A DNA stretch of 35,787 bases from Sphingomonadales bacterium BRH_c3 (GTDB lineage: Bacteria; Pseudomonadota; Alphaproteobacteria; Sphingomonadales; Sphingomonadaceae), in NCBI GenBank assembly GCA_001515985.1, contig LOET01000076.1, positions 1-35,787 on the forward strand, read 5' to 3'. The notes below the pieces were generated by a model. That model ran no database searches. It saw only the letters and a program-made list of their open reading frames with translations, and had not been told where the DNA came from. Below are positions 1 through 9,500 of the stretch, piece after piece; the stretch's first letter is position 1, and the number at the start of each line of letters is the position of its first letter. The position numbers were made by a program, and so were the translations under genes.

Positions 1-1613
1 GCTTCGTCCAGCAGCAGGATCGGCGCGTCGCGCAGCAGCGCGCGAGCGATGGCAACACGCTGCTGCTGCCCGCCCGATAGCCGGGTGCCGCCTTCTCCCA
101 GATAGGTATCGAGCCCATCGGGAAGGTCGCGCAGGAAGCTTTCCGCATTGGCAGCGCGCGCCGCTTGCCAGATTTCTTCCTCGCTCGCATCCCAGCGGCC
201 ATAGCGCAGATTGTCGCGTGCATTGGCGCTGAACAGCACGCCGTCTTGCGGCACAAAGGCGATCCGCGCACGGATATCGGCAGGATCAACCTTTGTCAGC
301 GGCATGCCGTCGAGCCTGATCGTGCCCGCCTGCGGGTCATAGAAGCGCTCGACCAGCTGGAAAATGGTCGATTTGCCCGCGCCCGAAGGCCCCACAATCG
401 CTACTGTCTCGCCAGGCTCCACCTCGAGCGTGAAATCCTTGAGCGCGGCGGCTTCGGGGCGCGTGGGATAACGGAAGGTGACATTGCGGAATGACAGGCT
501 GCCGCGCGGCGGCTCAGGCAGTTTTTCGGCCCGCAATGGCGGCGCAATCGAAGGCCGGGCGTTGAGCAGTTCGCTCAAGCGGCTGGCCGCCCCAGCGCCG
601 CGCAGCAGATCGCCATAAACCTCGGTGAGAGAGCCGAACGAGCCTGCCACCAGCCCGCCAGTGATCACGAAGGCCGCGATCGTCCCGCCCGAGATCGCGC
701 CTTCGGAAACGGCGATCGCGCCGCGCCACATCACCATGGTAATCCCGCCGAAAATCAGCACGATCACAATCGCTGTCATCGCCGCGCGCAGCAGGATGCG
801 CTGTTTCGCAGTGGCAAAGGTGCGCTCCACCGCATCGCTGAAACGCTGACCTTCTCGACCTTCCTGCCCGAAGGCCTGGACGATCTTCATCGCCGAGAGC
901 ACTTCGGTCACCATCGCGCCAACATCCGCCACCCGGTCCTGGCTCGAACGCGACACCGTGCGGATGCGGCGGCCGAAAAACACGATTGGCGCGATCACCA
1001 GCGGTATCCCGATCAGCAGGCCAATTGTGAGCGTGGGCGCGAGATAGAGCAGCAGCAGCGTGCCGCCAATCGCGGTCAAGGTGTTGCGCAGCGCGATCGA
1101 AACTGTGGTGCCAACCACCTGCTCGATAACCGCCGTGTCGCTGGTCATGCGGCTCGAAATCTCTTTCGGGCTGTTTTCCTCATAGAATGCTGGTGCCAGC
1201 CGCAGCAGGTTGCGCTGCACGCTGGTGCGGATATCGGCCACCACGCGCTCGCCGATCCAGCTGACGAAGTAGAATCTCAGTGCGGTACCGATCCCCAGCA
1301 CCAGCACGATCATCAGCAGATACTGGAAGGCATGGGCGATCTGGTCAGGTCCGGTGGTGCCTCCGAAAGCCTCGTCAATGATCACCTTGAAGCGCCATGG
1401 AATTGCCAGCGTCGCCCCGGCGGTTGTCAGCAGCGCAAGAAAGGCCAGCGCGATTTGCGCCGGATATTGGGCTGCGGCCGCAAACACCATCTTGAGCGGC
1501 CCCAGGCTCTTCACCCTGGGCAACGCATCCTTGTCCAGATCTTCGGCCTCGCGGCTGCGAAACAAGCCCCAACGGCGCCTTTGCGCCTGTTCTGTATCTT
1601 CATGCCCGTCCAT
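1..1613 (-). CDS. ABC transporter, fused permease/ATP-binding protein (MsbA/multidrug exporter type), C-terminus truncated by window edge
   Basis: Reverse-strand translation reads MDGHEDTEQAQRRRWGLFRS... then TM segments, Walker A GPSGAGKST, Q-loop FVPQDG, signature LSGGQQQRVAIARALL and Walker B ILLLDEA at the window edge. It is absent from the ORF track because it has no stop inside the window. Confidence 0.93.
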   Translation of the reverse strand, partial: MDGHEDTEQAQRRRWGLFRSREAEDLDKDALPRVKSLGPLKMVFAAAAQYPAQIALAFLALLTTAGATLAIPWRFKVIIDEAFGGTTGPDQIAHAFQYLLMIVLVLGIGTALRFYFVSWIGERVVADIRTSVQRNLLRLAPAFYEENSPKEISSRMTSDTAVIEQVVGTTVSIALRNTLTAIGGTLLLLYLAPTLTIGLLIGIPLVIAPIVFFGRRIRTVSRSSQDRVADVGAMVTEVLSAMKIVQAFGQEGREGQRFSDAVERTFATAKQRILLRAAMTAIVIVLIFGGITMVMWRGAIAVSEGAISGGTIAAFVITGGLVAGSFGSLTEVYGDLLRGAGAASRLSELLNARPSIAPPLRAEKLPEPPRGSLSFRNVTFRYPTRPEAAALKDFTLEVEPGETVAIVGPSGAGKSTIFQLVERFYDPQAGTIRLDGMPLTKVDPADIRARIAFVPQDGVLFSANARDNLRYGRWDASEEEIWQAARAANAESFLRDLPDGLDTYLGEGGTRLSGGQQQRVAIARALLRDAPILLLDE

Positions 1614-1697
1614 TGGTGGCCACAGGTAGACTTACAACGCGCAAATTTCACGCGCTAAATCCGCGCGGCGTCGGTCATTAGCAATGCGTGCCGGTAA

Positions 1698-1712
1698 TTG
1701 TGCATTGCACAA
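1698..1712. promoter_or_regulatory. 15-nt hyphenated inverted repeat TTGTGC-ATT-GCACAA in the ABC transporter/phaZ divergent intergenic region; candidate PhaR/AniA-type operator
   Basis: Perfect 6-bp arms with a 3-nt spacer, about 80 nt upstream of phaZ. Contains TGC-N3-GCA, the core reported for PhaR/AniA-type PHB regulators in alphaproteobacteria. Confidence 0.5.
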
Positions 1713-1791
1713 GGGCGATCACAGGTCCAAGATGTGGCATTCAGGCGCCTGGGCAAAGGTGCCGCTTGAAAAATAACAACAGGGGAACGCC

Positions 1792-3030
1792 TTGCTTTAC
1801 CACGCCTATGAGTTGCAGCGCGCCTGGCTTTCCAGCGCCAGCGCCATGGCCTCGATCGGGGCAGAACTGCTTACCAATCCGGTCAATCCGGTGGGTTATA
1901 CCGGCCTGGGCCCGATGGCGGCGAGCGCGCTGGACGTATTTGCCCACGCCACCGCAAGCTATGACAAGCCGGCCTTTGGCATCAAAAGCGTCGCGGTCGA
2001 TAGCAAGATACACCAGGTCGAAGAAGCAATTGTCGTCAACAAGCCGTTCGGCGATCTCATGCGCTTCCGCCGCGATGGCCTGCCCGAAGATGCGCCGCGC
2101 CTTTTGATCGTAGCTCCGATGAGCGGTCATTACGCCACGCTGCTGCGCGGCACGGTCGAACGTATGATCGAAAATTGCGAGGTTTACATCACCGATTGGG
2201 CCGATGCGAAAACGGTGCCGCTGCACGAAGGCAGCTTCGATCTCGACGACTACATCGATTATCTGATTGAGTTCCTGCAGTATATCGGCGTCGATTCTCA
2301 GGGCAAACGGCCGCATATGATGGCGGTGTGCCAGCCATCCGTGCCGGCCTTTGCCACTGCCGCCTTGATGAACCTGCACCGGGATCCGGCCACACCCGCC
2401 ACGCTGACCATGATGGGCGGGCCGATCGACACTCGCTGCTCGCCCACAACGGTCAACAATCTGGCTATGGAGCGACCGATAGAATGGTTCCGGCAGACGG
2501 TGATCGCGACAGTTCCAATGAACCATAGTGGCGGCGGCCGCCGGGTCTATCCCGGCTTCCTGCAGCTTGCCGGGTTCATGAGCATGAATCTGGGCAGCCA
2601 TCTGATGAGCCATTACGAGATGTTCAAACACCTCACGGCAGGGGACGATGACAGCGCGCAGGCAACCAAGGATTTCTACGACGAGTATCGCAGCGTGTGC
2701 GACATGACCGCAGAATTCTATCTCCAGACGGTTGAGGAGGTGTTCCAGAAACACTCGATCCCCAATGGAGAGTTCCGCCACAAGGGCGAGATCGTGGATC
2801 TGGGCAAGATCGCCGACACCGCCTTGCTGGCGATCGAAGGCGAGCGTGACGATATTTCGGGGCTCGGCCAGACGAGGGCCGCGCTGGACCTCGCGACTGG
2901 CCTCTCAGCGAAGAAGAAACGCTACTACATGGCCGAAGGTGCCGGACATTACGGCATCTTCAATGGCAGCAAATGGCGGACGAAAGTTGCGCCGGTGGTC
3001 GAGGAATTTATCGCGGCGCATGCGGGCTAG
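1792..3030 (+). CDS. phaZ: Intracellular polyhydroxyalkanoate (PHB) depolymerase
   Basis: 412 aa beginning MLYHAYELQRAWL, PhaZ-type architecture (VAPMSGHYATLLRGTVERM, MAVCQPSVPAFAT, GAGHYGIFNGSKWR). TTG start preceded by AGGGGA. Confidence 0.93.
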   Translation: MLYHAYELQRAWLSSASAMASIGAELLTNPVNPVGYTGLGPMAASALDVFAHATASYDKPAFGIKSVAVDSKIHQVEEAIVVNKPFGDLMRFRRDGLPEDAPRLLIVAPMSGHYATLLRGTVERMIENCEVYITDWADAKTVPLHEGSFDLDDYIDYLIEFLQYIGVDSQGKRPHMMAVCQPSVPAFATAALMNLHRDPATPATLTMMGGPIDTRCSPTTVNNLAMERPIEWFRQTVIATVPMNHSGGGRRVYPGFLQLAGFMSMNLGSHLMSHYEMFKHLTAGDDDSAQATKDFYDEYRSVCDMTAEFYLQTVEEVFQKHSIPNGEFRHKGEIVDLGKIADTALLAIEGERDDISGLGQTRAALDLATGLSAKKKRYYMAEGAGHYGIFNGSKWRTKVAPVVEEFIAAHAG

Positions 3031-3048
3031 ATCCGACGGAGCTGGACT

Positions 3049-3082
3049 GGCAGGTTTGGCAAGCCTTGTACCCAAACCCGCC
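3049..3082. terminator. Hairpin between convergent phaZ and the small membrane protein gene (GGCAGGTTTGG ... CCAAACCCGCC)
   Basis: 11-nt arms with one mismatch just after the phaZ stop. No clear U-tract, so terminator function is uncertain. Confidence 0.4.
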
Positions 3083-3086
3083 CTTC

Positions 3087-3114
3087 AGCAATCGACCCAG
3101 TTTCGGTCGTTGCT
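3087..3114. terminator. Second tandem hairpin in the same convergent junction (AGCAA-t-CGACC ... GGTCG-TTGCT)
   Basis: Arms pair fully except for a 1-nt bulge; overlaps the stop codon of the reverse-strand gene at 3113. No strong U-tract. Confidence 0.35.
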
Positions 3115-3487
3115 AGTCGTCGCGGGGTTCCGAGTATTTGTGCTTGTCCAGATACCAGTAGGCAACGCCGCCGATCACCATGCAAACTGGAATTAGAGCT
3201 TGGAAGCGAAAGTCATTCCATAGGATTACAATTGCCGATGCGAGCGTCGCGAGAAAGACGATTAAGAGCGAACTTATGAGCTGTGGAGGCGGTGTAGAAC
3301 TACGATGATCCTCGTAGAGAATAGCGCCTGAAGCTAGTGCCAGCAGCAAACTGGCAAGCGCATCCGTCTGCATGTCAGAAAGACCCATATGATATGGGAG
3401 AAAAATGTATCCGACTGCAATCACGGCCAAGGCCGAGTAGAGCACTCGCTTTCTCTTGTTTGGCCCAGCGACGTTTCGCATCATCAC
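3113..3487 (-). CDS. Small hypothetical membrane protein (124 aa)
   Basis: Hydrophobic segments (VLYSALAVIAVGYIFLPY, LISSLLIVFLATLASAIVIL, LIPVCMVIGGVAYWYL). Local composition is visibly more AT-rich than its neighbours. No family recognised. Confidence 0.55.
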   Translation of the reverse strand: MMMRNVAGPNKRKRVLYSALAVIAVGYIFLPYHMGLSDMQTDALASLLLALASGAILYEDHRSSTPPPQLISSLLIVFLATLASAIVILWNDFRFQALIPVCMVIGGVAYWYLDKHKYSEPRDD

Positions 3488-3599
3488 ATCAAACTATAGG
3501 CTCTGCAGTTACCGCTTTCCACCCACTTCCTGCCTAATGAGCTTCTGGATCGCTTCCCGAAAGCGGAAGTCTAGGTCGCTGCCACCCGCCCAACAAAGA

Positions 3600-3625
3600 A
3601 CGGCGCGAGATTGCTCCCGCGCCGT
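3600..3625 (-). terminator. Hairpin downstream of the thiolase gene (ACGGCGCG ... CGCGCCGT)
   Basis: Perfect 8-bp stem about 30 nt beyond the thiolase stop on the reverse strand, followed by a short weak T-rich run (TTCTTTG). Confidence 0.45.
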
Positions 3626-3654
3626 CTTGAACTGCATCGCCCGTAGGCGCTTAT

Positions 3655-4839
3655 TCAAAGCACTTCGAACAGGCCCGCTGCGCCCTGGCCGCCGCCGATG
3701 CACATGGTAACAACCACATACTTCGCCCCGCGCCGCTTGCCTTCGATCAGCGCGTGGCCGGTGCAGCGCGCACCGGTCATGCCGAACGGGTGGCCGATCG
3801 AAATCGAGCCGCCATTGACGTTGAGCAGCTCGTCAGGAATGCCGAGCTTGTCGCGGCAGTAAAGCACCTGCACCGCAAAGGCTTCGTTCAGTTCCCACAG
3901 CCCGATGTCGTCCATCTTGAGCCCGGTACGTTCGAGCAGCTTGGGGATGGCATAAACCGGGCCGATGCCCATTTCATCGGGCTCGGTGCCCGCAACCGCC
4001 ATGCCGACATAGCGGCCCAGCGGCTGGAGCCCGCGTTTCTCAGCCGTCTTGGCTTCCATCACCACGCAGGCCGAAGAACCGTCCGAAAGCTGGCTGGCAT
4101 TGCCCGCGGTAACGACATGGCCTTCACCCATCACCGGCTTGAGGCTGGCGAGCCCTTCCAGTGTGGTGTCGGGCCGGTTGCAGTCGTCGCGATCGGCCGT
4201 GACTTCCTGATAGGAGACTTCCTTGGTTTCCCTGTCCACCACCGCCATGGTCGCGTCGCAGGGGACGATCTCGTCGTCGAATCTGCCCGCAGCCTGCGCG
4301 GCGGCGGTGCGCTGCTGTGACTGGAGCGAGTATTCGTCCTGGTATTCGCGGCTGATATTGTAACGCTTGGCCACGACTTCCGCCGTGCCGATCATCGGCA
4401 TGTAGATATGCGGATGCATTTCCAGCAGTTCCCGATCGGGTTCCACGAACAGCTTGCCACTGCCCGAAACCTTGGAAATGCTTTCGACCCCGCCGGCAAC
4501 GCAGATATCCATATTGTCGACCAGCACCTGCTTGGCGGCAGTAGCGATGGTCATCAGGCCCGAGGAGCACTGGCGGTCAATCGTCATCGCCGGAACCGTT
4601 ACTGGCAGGCCGGCACGCAGAGCGGCAAGGCGCGCAACATTGGTACCGGTCGAGCCCTGCTGCACCGCGCAGCCCATCAGCACGTCATCCACTTCGCCGC
4701 CTTCGAGGCCCGCCCGCTCAACCGCAGCCTTGATCGACCATGCGCCCAGCGTGGCGCCGGTGGTATTGTTGAATGCGCCGCGCCCGGCCTTGGTCAGCGG
4801 GGTACGGGCGGTGGAAACGATAACTGCGTCGCGTGACAT
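3655..4839 (-). CDS. Acetyl-CoA C-acetyltransferase/acyltransferase (thiolase family)
   Basis: 394 aa with thiolase active-site motifs: [41 protein letters not shown]. Confidence 0.93.
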   Translation of the reverse strand: MSRDAVIVSTARTPLTKAGRGAFNNTTGATLGAWSIKAAVERAGLEGGEVDDVLMGCAVQQGSTGTNVARLAALRAGLPVTVPAMTIDRQCSSGLMTIATAAKQVLVDNMDICVAGGVESISKVSGSGKLFVEPDRELLEMHPHIYMPMIGTAEVVAKRYNISREYQDEYSLQSQQRTAAAQAAGRFDDEIVPCDATMAVVDRETKEVSYQEVTADRDDCNRPDTTLEGLASLKPVMGEGHVVTAGNASQLSDGSSACVVMEAKTAEKRGLQPLGRYVGMAVAGTEPDEMGIGPVYAIPKLLERTGLKMDDIGLWELNEAFAVQVLYCRDKLGIPDELLNVNGGSISIGHPFGMTGARCTGHALIEGKRRGAKYVVVTMCIGGGQGAAGLFEVL

Positions 4840-4854
4840 TGGGAATTCCTAGCT

Positions 4855-4932
4855 CGTCATCCCAGCGAAAGCTGGGATCATTTTCGGTTTGGCGCTCGGT
4901 AGAGAGCGATCCCAGCTTTCGCTGGGATGACG
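4855..4932. repeat. Inverted pair of 25-nt REP-like elements (CGTCATCCCAGCGAAAGCTGGGATC / reverse complement)
   Basis: Left arm 4855-4879 and right arm 4908-4932 are exact reverse complements. Each arm also folds alone: ATCCCAGC-GAAA-GCTGGGAT. Lies between the thiolase and MaoC genes. Confidence 0.9.
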
Positions 4933-4933
4933 G

Positions 4934-5383
4934 TCAGATAAAGAACTGCGTGATCCACTCGCAGATCAGCGCAGGTTTTTCCTCGCCTTCGATCTCGATC
5001 GTGATTTCGGCGGTCTGCTGCCACTGGCCGGGGCGCTTCTCGACCATTTCGGCCAGCTTCCAGTGCCCACGAATGCGCTTGCCTGCACGTACCGGCGAGA
5101 TGAAGCGGGTTTTGTTGCCGCCATAGTTCACGCCCATCTTGACGCCGTCGACCTTGGGAATGTCGCTGTTGGCGGAAAGATAGGGGATCATCGACAATGT
5201 CAGGAAGCCATGCGCGATCGTGCCGCCGAACGGTGTCAGCTTGGCCTTTTCCGGATCAACATGGATAAACTGGTGGTCCCCGGTCGCATCGGCAAACATG
5301 TTGATGCGGTCCTGGCTCATTTCCACCCATTGACTGGTTCCGATTACTTCGCCGGTCCTGGCGGCCAAATCCTGCGGGCTCAT
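4934..5383 (-). CDS. MaoC family (R)-specific enoyl-CoA hydratase/dehydratase-like protein
   Basis: 149 aa with hydratase motif FADATGDHQFIHVDPEKAKLTPFGGTIAHGFLTLS. Confidence 0.92.
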   Translation of the reverse strand: MSPQDLAARTGEVIGTSQWVEMSQDRINMFADATGDHQFIHVDPEKAKLTPFGGTIAHGFLTLSMIPYLSANSDIPKVDGVKMGVNYGGNKTRFISPVRAGKRIRGHWKLAEMVEKRPGQWQQTAEITIEIEGEEKPALICEWITQFFI

Positions 5384-5675
5384 GCGGCTCTCTCCTCAAA
5401 AAGCGGATCTCGAAATTGCGCAAATCCGGGCGACTCCGGCCACCCGACACCCGGGCTTCATGGCGCATCCCGAGCCGGATGGCAACGCGGTTTCCGTAAA
5501 CGTCAACCTGCCGCTACGGCATGGCGGGGCAGAAACAAGGCGAGCTTGTGCACGCGCGCAGCGGCAGCGCCCGGCCCTGCATCGATTCGTGACCCTGCCC
5601 CCCAAGCCTGGCCGTTATCGAGTGCTTTACCCTGCCTTGCTATCATGCCGCCGAAGCAGGGAGCGCGCACCAGCC

Positions 5676-6287
5676 ATGGTCCAAAACAGTTTCTACCGTA
5701 GCAAAGCCGCACCGCTGAGCCGACATCCAGCATTCGTGCCCTTGGTAACCCTGTGGTTTGCAGCGCTGCTGGGCGGATCGGTGGCAGTCATGCCGGCCGG
5801 ACGGGCAACCGGACTTACGCAAGGTTTCGGGCTCATATTGCCGCCCTCTGTATTTAACAGCGAGGTCATGATCGCTGTGGCAGCTATGTTGATCGGCGGC
5901 TTGGTGGGTTTTGCGGCGGCACGCATTGCCGCATCGCTCCAGTCGTTCAAACCGGCAGAGACGGCAACGCTTAGCGAAGCGCCAGCTTTGCGCGCCAGAT
6001 CGCACGTTGAAGCTGACACTGAACCGCCCCGGCCACCCGATGCTGAGGCAGCACCGCCTGAACCCGAAGGCCCGCCCTTTGCAGAGCCACCCACGCGCCA
6101 CGGCAAGGCCGTCCGCCTGCTGCGTTCCCAGGACACCGCCGATCTCGCCATGCCGCAATTGATCGAGCGGTTTGCAGTCGCGCTTGATGACCATCGCCGG
6201 CGTAGTGAAGGGGCCGCGCATACGTATACCGGCCTGCGCCCGTCAGCCGATCTGGCCACTCGCTTGCGCAAGCTCAATCCGGCCTGA
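5676..6287 (+). CDS. Hypothetical membrane protein
   Basis: In-frame start MVQNSFYRSK inside the longer ORF 5382-6287. Two TM-like segments, a Pro/Glu-rich linker, and C-terminal LRPSADLATRLRKLNPA. Start assignment is inferred. Confidence 0.55.
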   Translation: MVQNSFYRSKAAPLSRHPAFVPLVTLWFAALLGGSVAVMPAGRATGLTQGFGLILPPSVFNSEVMIAVAAMLIGGLVGFAAARIAASLQSFKPAETATLSEAPALRARSHVEADTEPPRPPDAEAAPPEPEGPPFAEPPTRHGKAVRLLRSQDTADLAMPQLIERFAVALDDHRRRSEGAAHTYTGLRPSADLATRLRKLNPA

Positions 6288-6522
6288 CAGTCTCCGGCCC
6301 CGGCCAAGCCGGGACCAAAGCACGCAAACTGCGATAGCAGGGCCTTGGGCGGCTCAAACATTGCTATTCTCTTCGCGGTTGCAAAAATCATTTCATGTCG
6401 CCATGAGGGCCCTCAGCAATGGAAATGCTGCGCGCTGCGGCAGCAAGAATTGCGCTTAATTGCCGGTCGGCACCTTCGGGACGGTCGCAACTTCCGGCAT
6501 CTGACAGAATGGACTTTGCAAA

Positions 6523-9500
6523 ATGGGATACCCGGCGCCCCAGGGCTTGTATGATCCGCGCAACGAACATGACGCCTGCGGCGTCGGTTTTGTCGCGCAT
6601 ATCAAGGGCAAGCAGTCGCACGACATCGTTACCCAGGCGCTCCAGATCCTCAAAAACATCGACCATCGCGGCGCAGTGGGCGCTGATCCCTTGCTGGGCG
6701 ATGGAGCAGGCATCCTGCTGCAAATTCCCGATCCGCTGATTCGCAAATGGGCGAAGAGCGAAGGCAAGGAGCTGCCCGCGCCCGGCGATTATGGCATTGC
6801 CATGTGCTTTATGCCGCAGGACGAATCGGCGCGCGCCTTCGTGACCGAACAGTTCGAGAAATTCACCGCCAAGGAGGGCCAGCGCCTGATCGGCTGGCGC
6901 GATGTGCCAACCTCGCTCGACGGGCTGGGCAAGGCGGTGGTCGATTCGATGCCGGTGATCCAGCAGGCCATCATCGCGCGGGGCGAGAATTGCGCCGATC
7001 AGGATGCCTTCGAGCGCAAGCTGATCGTGATTCGCAAGCAGACGCTCAACCCGCTTGCCGCGCAGGCCGAAAAGCACGGCCTGCCTGGGCTGACGCAGGC
7101 CTATATCGCAAGCTTTTCAAGCCGCACGATCGTTTACAAGGGGCTGCTGCTGGCGAACCAGGTCGGCAGCTTTTACGACGATCTGCGCGATCCCGATTGC
7201 GTGAGCGCGCTGGGCCTAGTGCACCAGCGCTTCAGCACCAACACCTTCCCCAGCTGGCGGCTCGCCCACCCCTATCGCTTCATGGCGCACAATGGCGAGA
7301 TCAATACCGTGCGCGGAAACGTAAACTGGATGAACGCACGCCGCCGCACGATGGAATCGCCGCTGCTGGGCGCCGATCTCGACAAGATGTGGCCGCTGAT
7401 CCCGCATGGGCAGTCTGACACGGCATGTCTCGACAATGCGCTCGAGCTGCTGCTTGCGGGCGGATACAGCCTCGCGCATGCGATGATGATGCTGATGCCC
7501 GAAGCCTGGGCCAGGAACGATCTGATGGATCCTGCGCGCCGGGCATTCTACGAATATCACGCCGCCTTGATGGAGCCGTGGGATGGCCCTGCCGCGGTGG
7601 CCTTTACCGATGGCCGCCAGATCGGCGCGACGCTTGACCGCAACGGCCTGCGCCCCGCACGCTTCTGCGTCACCAGGGACGATATCGTGTGTCTGGCATC
7701 GGAAAGCGGCGTGCTGCCGTTCGCCGAAGAGGACATCGTGCGCAAATGGCGCCTCCAGCCGGGCAAGATGCTGCTGATCGACTTCAACGAAGGGCGCATC
7801 ATCGAGGATGGCGAACTCAAGGCGGAGCTCGCGGCAGCCCAGCCCTATGCCAAATGGCTGGAAAAGGCGCAGTACACGCTTGGCGATATCGACCATATCG
7901 AGCCCGAACTGAGCCAGGTGGCTCAGCATGAGACCACGCTGCTCCAGCGCCAGCAGGCCTTTGGCTATACGCAGGAAGACATCAGCCGCTTCCTCGAACC
8001 GATGGCCGTGAGCGGTGACGATCCGATCGGCTCCATGGGCACCGACACGCCAATCGCGGTGCTCTCCAACCGCAGCCGCCTGCTCTACGACTATTTCAAG
8101 CAGAACTTTGCCCAGGTCACCAACCCGCCGATCGACCCGATCCGCGAGGAACTGGTCATGAGCCTGCTGTCGATGATCGGTCCGCGCCCCAATTTGCTGG
8201 GCATGGAGGCCGGCACGCACAAGCGGCTCGAAATCAGCCAGCCGATCCTTACCAATGAAGACCTGGCAAAGATCCGCTCGGTCGAAGTGGCGCTGGATGG
8301 CGCATTCCGCACCGAGACGATCGACATGACCTGGCGCGCCAGCAAGGGTGCCAAGGGCCTCAGGATGGCGCTCAAGGAAATGTGCTGGGCCGCCACCGAA
8401 GCGGTGCTGCAGGACAAGAACATCCTGGTGCTGTCAGACCGGGCGCAGGGGGCGGACCGGATTCCCATGCCCGCGCTGCTCGCCACCGCCGCAGTGCATC
8501 ATCATCTTGTGCGCCAGGGCCTGCGCATGCAGACCGGCCTGGTCGTCGAAACCGGCGAAGCGCGCGAAGTGCACCATTATTGCGTGCTGGCCGGCTACGG
8601 CGCCGAGGCGATCAATCCCTATGTCGCATTCGAGACACTCGAAGACGTGCGCGCCCGCAAGCATCCCGAAATGACTGCTGCCGAAGTGCAGAAGAACTAC
8701 ATCAAGGCGGTTGGCAAGGGCATACTCAAGGTCATGTCCAAGATGGGCATATCCACCTATCAGTCCTATTGCGGGGCGCAGATCTTCGATGCCGTCGGCC
8801 TATCCAGCGAGTTCATAGAGAGTTATTTCACCGGCACCGCGACAATGATCGAAGGCGTCGGCCTGATCGAAGTGGCTGAGGAGACCGTGCGCCGCCACGC
8901 GCAGGCCTATGGCGACAATCCTTTGTACAGGAACATGCTCGACGCGGGCGGGATCTACCAATACCGCCTGCGCGGCGAGGACCACGCCTGGACGCCCCAG
9001 AATGTGGCTTTCCTCCAGCACGCCGTGCGCGGCAACAAGCCCAAGGATTACGAGGAATTCGCCAGATCGATCAACGAGCAGTCAGAACGGCTGCTGACGA
9101 TCCGCGGGCTGATGGAATTCAGGAAGGCTGAACAGCCGATCCCGCTGGGCGAAGTTGAACCGGCATCCGAAATCGTCAAGCGGTTCAGCACCGGCGCGAT
9201 GAGCTTCGGCTCGATCAGCCATGAAGCGCATTCGACGCTGGCGATCGCGATGAACCGCATCGGGGGCCGGTCGAATACCGGCGAAGGCGGCGAGGAGCCT
9301 GAACGCTTTATCCCGATGGAAAATGGCGATTCGATGCGCAGCCGGATCAAGCAGGTTGCGAGTGGCCGGTTTGGCGTGACCACCGAATATCTCGTCAATT
9401 CGGACGATATCCAGATCAAGATGGCGCAGGGCGCGAAGCCTGGTGAAGGCGGCCAGCTGCCCGGCCACAAGGTTGACAAGCGGATCGGCGCAGTGCGCCA

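Noticed and set aside
1741-2781. 346-aa ORF antisense to phaZ
   Set aside because: Lies opposite a confidently identified gene; composition typical of GC-skewed shadow ORFs, no recognisable domain.
4855-4932. Possible CRISPR repeat
   Set aside because: Only two copies, in inverted rather than direct orientation, with a 28-nt spacer and no cas genes.
4833-5126. 97-aa ORF containing SSSSQRKLGSFSVWRSVESDPSFRWDDG
   Set aside because: This peptide is simply the translation of the inverted REP-like pair plus MaoC antisense; not a real protein.
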